NCBI GenBank assembly: GCA_023411035.1
Contig: JAEYPE010000156.1
Span: forward strand, 1-46,897
DNA: 46,897 nucleotides
Origin: Pseudomonadota bacterium
GTDB taxonomy: Bacteria; Pseudomonadota; Alphaproteobacteria; Azospirillales; Azospirillaceae
Direction of reading: 5' to 3'
Made by a program: the position numbers and the translations under genes. Of the stretch, positions 43,573 through 46,897 are shown piece after piece (the first letter of the stretch is position 1; every line of letters starts with the position of its first letter). The notes under the pieces were generated by a model. It saw nothing but the letters and a program-made list of their open reading frames with translations, was not told the origin of the DNA and ran no database searches.

Positions 43573-43638
43573 AGCGGATAATATCCCGCTTTATCAACAT
43601 AATGCGTAGTGCAATACGAATAAAAAAACGCATATATT
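43573..43638 (+). promoter_or_regulatory. AT-rich promoter region of the pnt operon
   Basis: An imperfect palindrome AGCGGATAATATCCCGCT (43573 to 43590) is followed by AT-rich DNA with TATATT at 43633. No strong -35 box is visible at the proper spacing. The region separates the divergent FAD-synthetase-like gene from pntAA, about 125 bases upstream of the pntAA start. Confidence 0.4.
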
Positions 43639-43761
43639 AAACTGCGCTGCATGGGCGGAGCGCAGGGCGTGGCTGCCGGGCTGGCGCGGCGAGGAGCAAT
43701 CGACCATGGCAGGGAAGGGGAGAATGCCGGAAGACACCATAAAGGGGGGCGAGGGCCGGTC

Positions 43762-44901
43762 ATGAAGATCGCGATTTCCAAGGAACGGCGTCCGAACGAG
43801 GCGCGCGTTGCTGCATCACCCGAAATGGTGAGGAAACTCAGGGCCCTGGGGCTGGACATCGTGGTGGAGACCGGTGCCGGCCTGAGCGCCGCGCTCACCG
43901 ACGAGGCCTACGCCGCGGCCGGCGCCATCATCGCGCCCGACGCCGCGACCGCGTTTGCCGACGCCGACATCGTCCTCAAGGTACAGCGCCCGACGGACGA
44001 GGAACTGGCTCTGCTCAAGCGCGGCGCGCTGCTCTTCGGCATCCTCAACCCGCACGCCGACCGCGCCGTCCTCCAGGCCTATGCCGACGCCGGCGTGAAC
44101 GCCTTCGCCATGGAGTTCATGCCGCGCATCACCCGCGCCCAGGTCATGGACGTGCTGTCCTCCCAGGCCAACCTCGCCGGCTACAAGGCGGTGGTCGACG
44201 CCGCCTCCGAGTACCGCCGCGGCTTCCCGATGATGATGACCGCCGCCGGCACCGTGCAGCCGGCCCGCGCCTTCATCATGGGCGTCGGCGTCGCCGGCCT
44301 GCAGGCGATCGCCACCGCCAAGCGCCTCGGCGCCATCGTCTCGGCCACCGACGTCCGCCCGGCGGTCAAGGAGCAGGTCAAGTCGCTGGGCGGCAGCTTC
44401 GTCGCGGTGGAGAACGAGGAGTTCAAGCAGGCCGAGACCGCCGGCGGCTACGCCAAGGAGATGTCGGACGAGTACAAGCGCCTGCAGGCCGCCCTGGTGG
44501 CCGAGCACATCAGGAAGCAGGACATCGTCATCACCACGGCGCTGATCCCCGGCCGCAAGGCGCCGGTGCTGGTGACCGCCGCGCACGTCGCCTCGATGAA
44601 GCCGGGCTCGGTGATCGTCGATCTGGCGGTCGAGCAGGGCGGCAACGTCGAGGGCTCGAAGCCGGGTGAGACGGTGGTGACGGCCAACGGGGTGACGATC
44701 GTCGGCCACCTGAACTACCCGAGCCGGATCGCGGTGGACGCCTCGGCGCTGTACGCCAAGAACCTGCTGGCCTTGCTGCAGTCGCTGCACGACAAGGACA
44801 AGGGCATCACGCTCAACTGGGACGACGAGATCGTCAAGGCCATCGCGCTCACCCGTGACGGCCAGGTCGTCCACCCGGCCTTCGCGGCGCAGCCGGCCTA
44901 A
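43762..44901 (+). CDS. pntAA: NAD(P) transhydrogenase subunit alpha part 1
   Basis: A 379-residue soluble domain I of the proton-translocating transhydrogenase, which binds NAD(H). It begins MKIAISKERRPNEARVAASP. The Rossmann motif GVGVAGLQAIATAKRLGA and SATDVRPAVKEQVKSLGG are typical, as are the mobile loop near QAETAGGYAKEM and the end GHLNYPSRIAVDAS. In many alphaproteobacteria the alpha subunit is split into two polypeptides, as here. ATG at 43762, with 14 bases to pntAB. It supplies NADPH from NADH and the proton gradient. Confidence 0.95.
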   Translation: MKIAISKERRPNEARVAASPEMVRKLRALGLDIVVETGAGLSAALTDEAYAAAGAIIAPDAATAFADADIVLKVQRPTDEELALLKRGALLFGILNPHADRAVLQAYADAGVNAFAMEFMPRITRAQVMDVLSSQANLAGYKAVVDAASEYRRGFPMMMTAAGTVQPARAFIMGVGVAGLQAIATAKRLGAIVSATDVRPAVKEQVKSLGGSFVAVENEEFKQAETAGGYAKEMSDEYKRLQAALVAEHIRKQDIVITTALIPGRKAPVLVTAAHVASMKPGSVIVDLAVEQGGNVEGSKPGETVVTANGVTIVGHLNYPSRIAVDASALYAKNLLALLQSLHDKDKGITLNWDDEIVKAIALTRDGQVVHPAFAAQPA

Positions 44902-44915
44902 GGAGAGACCAGACC

Positions 44916-45332
44916 ATGGATCAGACCCAACTGTCCAACCGCCTCGCCGAACTGAAGGCGAATCTGGCGGCGCTCTCCCAGCAAGCCGACGCGCTGTCGG
45001 CGCAGGTCGCCACCCACGCCGCCCCGGCGGCCGAGGCGGCCGGCCACGGCGACTTCTTCATCACCGGGCTGACGGTGTTCGTGCTGGCCTGCTTCGTCGG
45101 CTACTACGTGGTCTGGCGGGTCACGCCGGCGCTGCACTCGCCGCTGATGGCGGTGACCAACGCGGTGTCCTCGGTGATCATCGTCGGCGCGCTGATCGCC
45201 GCCGGCCCGCTCGGCTTCGGCTTCTCCAAGGTGATGGGCTTCCTCGCCGTCATCCTCGCCAGCGTCAACATCTTCGGCGGCTTCCTGGTCACCCAGCGCA
45301 TGCTGAGCATGTTCAAGAAGAAGGGCAAGTAA
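44916..45332 (+). CDS. pntAB: NAD(P) transhydrogenase subunit alpha part 2
   Basis: A 138-residue membrane part of the alpha subunit (domain IIa). The N-terminus is a charged coiled coil (LSNRLAELKANLAALSQQAD) followed by three to four hydrophobic segments, including FFITGLTVFVLACFVGYYVV and VMGFLAVILASVNIFGGFLV. The last residues (MLSMFKKKGK) match PntAB. It fits between pntAA and pntB with one base before pntB. Confidence 0.93.
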   Translation: MDQTQLSNRLAELKANLAALSQQADALSAQVATHAAPAAEAAGHGDFFITGLTVFVLACFVGYYVVWRVTPALHSPLMAVTNAVSSVIIVGALIAAGPLGFGFSKVMGFLAVILASVNIFGGFLVTQRMLSMFKKKGK

Positions 45333-45333
45333 G

Positions 45334-46725
45334 ATGGAAACCCTCGCAGCCCTTCTCTACCTCGTCGCCGCGGTCTGCTTCATCATGGCGCTCCGCGGCC
45401 TGTCCAGCCCGGAGACCTCGCGCCAGGGCAACCTCTACGGCATGGCCGGCATGACCATCGCCATCCTCACCACCCTGGCGCTGCCCATCGTCCAGTCCTA
45501 CTGGATGATCATCCTCGGCATCGCCATCGGCGGCGGCATCGGCTACGTCATCGCCAACAAGATCGAGATGACGGCGCTGCCGCAGCTCGTCGCCGCCTTC
45601 CACAGCCTGGTCGGCCTCGCCGCGGTGTTCGTCGCGGTGGCCGCCTTCTACTCGCCCGAGGCCTACGGCATCGGCACCGCCGGTGCCATCGCCAAGGGCT
45701 CGCTGCTGGAGATGAGCCTGGGCACCGCCATCGGCGCCATCACGTTTTCCGGCTCGATCGTGGCGTTCGCCAAGCTGCAGGGGCTGGTCTCCGGCAAGCC
45801 GCTGGTCTTCCCCTACCAGCACCACCTCAACGCCGCGCTCGGCGTCGCCGCCATCCTGCTGATCATCTGGCTGATGAACTCCAACTCGGCGGTCGCGCTG
45901 TGGCTGCTGATCCTGCTGTCGCTGGCCTTGGGCTTCCTGCTGATCCTGCCGATCGGCGGGGCGGACATGCCGGTGGTGATCTCGATGCTGAACAGCTACT
46001 CCGGCTGGGCGGCGGCGGGCATCGGCTTCACCTTGCAGAACAACCTGCTGATCGTCACCGGCGCGCTGGTCGGCTCGTCGGGCGCCAGCCTGTCCTACAT
46101 CATGTGCAAGGGGATGAACCGCTCGATCTTCAACGTCATCCTCGGCGGCTTCGGCGGCGAGACCGCCGGGCCGGCGGCGGGGGCGGGCGGCGAGCGCGGC
46201 ACGGTGAAGGCCGGCTCGCCGGAGGACGCGGCGTACATCATGAAGAACGCGCAGTCGGTGATCGTGGTGCCGGGCTACGGCATGGCGGTGGCGCAGGCGC
46301 AGCACGCGCTGCGCGAGATGGCGGACCTGCTGAAGAAGGAAGGCGTCGAGGTGAAGTACGCCATCCATCCGGTGGCCGGGCGCATGCCGGGGCACATGAA
46401 CGTGCTGCTGGCCGAGGCCAACGTGCCGTACGACGAGGTGTTCGAGCTGGAGGACATCAACCGCGACTTCGGGACGGCCGACGTGGCGTTCGTGATCGGC
46501 GCCAACGACGTGACCAACCCGGCGGCGAAGACCGACCCGCAGAGCCCGATCTACGGCATGCCGATCCTCGATGTGGAGCGGGCCAAGACGGTGTTCTTCA
46601 TCAAGCGCTCGATGGCCTCGGGCTATGCCGGCGTCGAGAACGAGCTGTTCTTCCGCCCCAACACCATGATGCTGTTCGGCGACGCCAAAAAGGTCACCGA
46701 AGAGGTCGTCAAGGCAACCGAGTAA
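45334..46725 (+). CDS. pntB: NAD(P) transhydrogenase subunit beta
   Basis: A 463-residue membrane protein. About nine hydrophobic segments (residues 1 to 265, domain II, proton channel) are followed by a soluble NADP(H)-binding domain III with VIVVPGYGMAVAQAQHALRE, YAIHPVAGRMPGHMNVLLAE and the end FVIGANDVTNPAAKTD. It starts one base after the pntAB stop and ends before a strong terminator. All conserved motifs are present. Confidence 0.95.
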   Translation: METLAALLYLVAAVCFIMALRGLSSPETSRQGNLYGMAGMTIAILTTLALPIVQSYWMIILGIAIGGGIGYVIANKIEMTALPQLVAAFHSLVGLAAVFVAVAAFYSPEAYGIGTAGAIAKGSLLEMSLGTAIGAITFSGSIVAFAKLQGLVSGKPLVFPYQHHLNAALGVAAILLIIWLMNSNSAVALWLLILLSLALGFLLILPIGGADMPVVISMLNSYSGWAAAGIGFTLQNNLLIVTGALVGSSGASLSYIMCKGMNRSIFNVILGGFGGETAGPAAGAGGERGTVKAGSPEDAAYIMKNAQSVIVVPGYGMAVAQAQHALREMADLLKKEGVEVKYAIHPVAGRMPGHMNVLLAEANVPYDEVFELEDINRDFGTADVAFVIGANDVTNPAAKTDPQSPIYGMPILDVERAKTVFFIKRSMASGYAGVENELFFRPNTMMLFGDAKKVTEEVVKATE

Positions 46726-46745
46726 CGGGCACGCTGTTTAAAAGG

Positions 46746-46782
46746 AAAGCCCCTTTCCGGTGGTCCGGAAAGGGGCTTTTTT
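46746..46782 (+). terminator. Intrinsic terminator of the pnt operon
   Basis: AAAGCCCCTTTCCGG (46746 to 46760) and its exact complement (46765 to 46779) enclose a 4-base loop. The stem runs into six T residues. It lies 20 bases after the pntB stop; its A/T-flanked symmetry would let it work in both directions. Confidence 0.9.
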
Positions 46783-46796
46783 CGTGGGGAGCGTCC

Positions 46797-46840
46797 TCCC
46801 CCACCCTGACCCTCCCCCGCCGGGAGGGGGAGGGGACCGG
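46797..46840. repeat. GC-rich intergenic hairpin, REP-like
   Basis: CCCTCCCCC and GGGAGGGGGAGGG form an imperfect hairpin after the pnt terminator. Such C-run/G-run elements between genes are common dispersed repeats in high-GC alphaproteobacteria; only one copy is in the window. Confidence 0.4.
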
Positions 46841-46845
46841 CAGGA

Positions 46846-46897
46846 TCAGAACCCAACCGCACCTTCGGCCACATGGTCGATGATGACCAGGTTGTTC
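46846..46897 (-). CDS. C-terminal end of a minus-strand gene, cut by the window edge
   Basis: The last 16 codons read NNLVIIDHVAEGAVGF before a TGA at 46846. The hydrophobic/acidic pattern is protein-like, and the frame is convergent with the pnt operon, whose terminator would serve both. The fragment is too short to name. Confidence 0.35.
   Translation of the reverse strand, partial: NNLVIIDHVAEGAVGF

Overview
The window is high-GC DNA with dense genes, frequent stop/start overlaps of the ATGA type and strong Shine-Dalgarno sites. Gene content (three-subunit transhydrogenase pntAA-pntAB-pntB, Liv-type ABC transporter, many PAS/LuxR/MCP sensory proteins, many insertion sequences) fits an alphaproteobacterium of the Azospirillum/Rhodospirillales type. 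That placement is inference from gene content, not a measured match.

The window has two halves. Positions 1 to about 20,900 form a mobile, eroded accessory region. It starts with a Tn5053/Tn7-like transposition module on the minus strand (tniA, tniB and a tniQ that runs off the left edge) with a divergent serine resolvase. Next come an Abi_C-type abortive-infection gene, a broken arsenic operon (internally deleted arsH, 5'-truncated acr3) and two uncharacterised genes preceded by a good promoter. A helicase remnant cut by an IS6-family element follows, then a small unknown gene and a large hybrid histidine kinase whose likely HD-GYP neighbour has been destroyed. The half ends in a scrapyard of IS701, IS481, IS3 and IS903-type sequences around a small orphan gene and a small lipoprotein gene.

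Positions about 20,980 to 46,897 are metabolic. A minus-strand operon livK-G-F-H-M-iclR faces a plus-strand operon encoding an aldehyde dehydrogenase, two beta-hydroxyacid dehydrogenases (one resembling sulfolactaldehyde reductase) and an AA_synth-family protein; a perfect IclR-like palindrome lies between them. After a convergent boundary come a PAS protein plus methyl-accepting protein pair (split aerotaxis-like receptor). A flavin-rich catabolic set follows: a Baeyer-Villiger monooxygenase with a 4-hydroxyacetophenone-monooxygenase-like N-terminal extension, a VOC-like protein, a universal stress protein and two translationally coupled ketosteroid-dehydrogenase-like flavoproteins, facing a LuxR-type regulator. 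A 58-residue membrane protein, an FAD-synthetase-like protein lacking a recognisable riboflavin kinase domain, and the pnt operon complete the window.

The most striking non-coding signal is an 18-bp palindromic box, CATCGTCC-N4-GGACTA, found in three separate intergenic regions (17,081; 40,484; 42,218). It looks like the operator of a LuxR-type regulator, possibly the one encoded at 40,648. A working model (inference): the LuxR-type protein, the flavoprotein dehydrogenases, the monooxygenase, flavin adenylation and NADPH supply by PntAB serve oxidation of a cyclic or aromatic ketone, while the Liv/IclR/ALDH unit imports and oxidises a separate small carboxylate or amino-acid-like compound.
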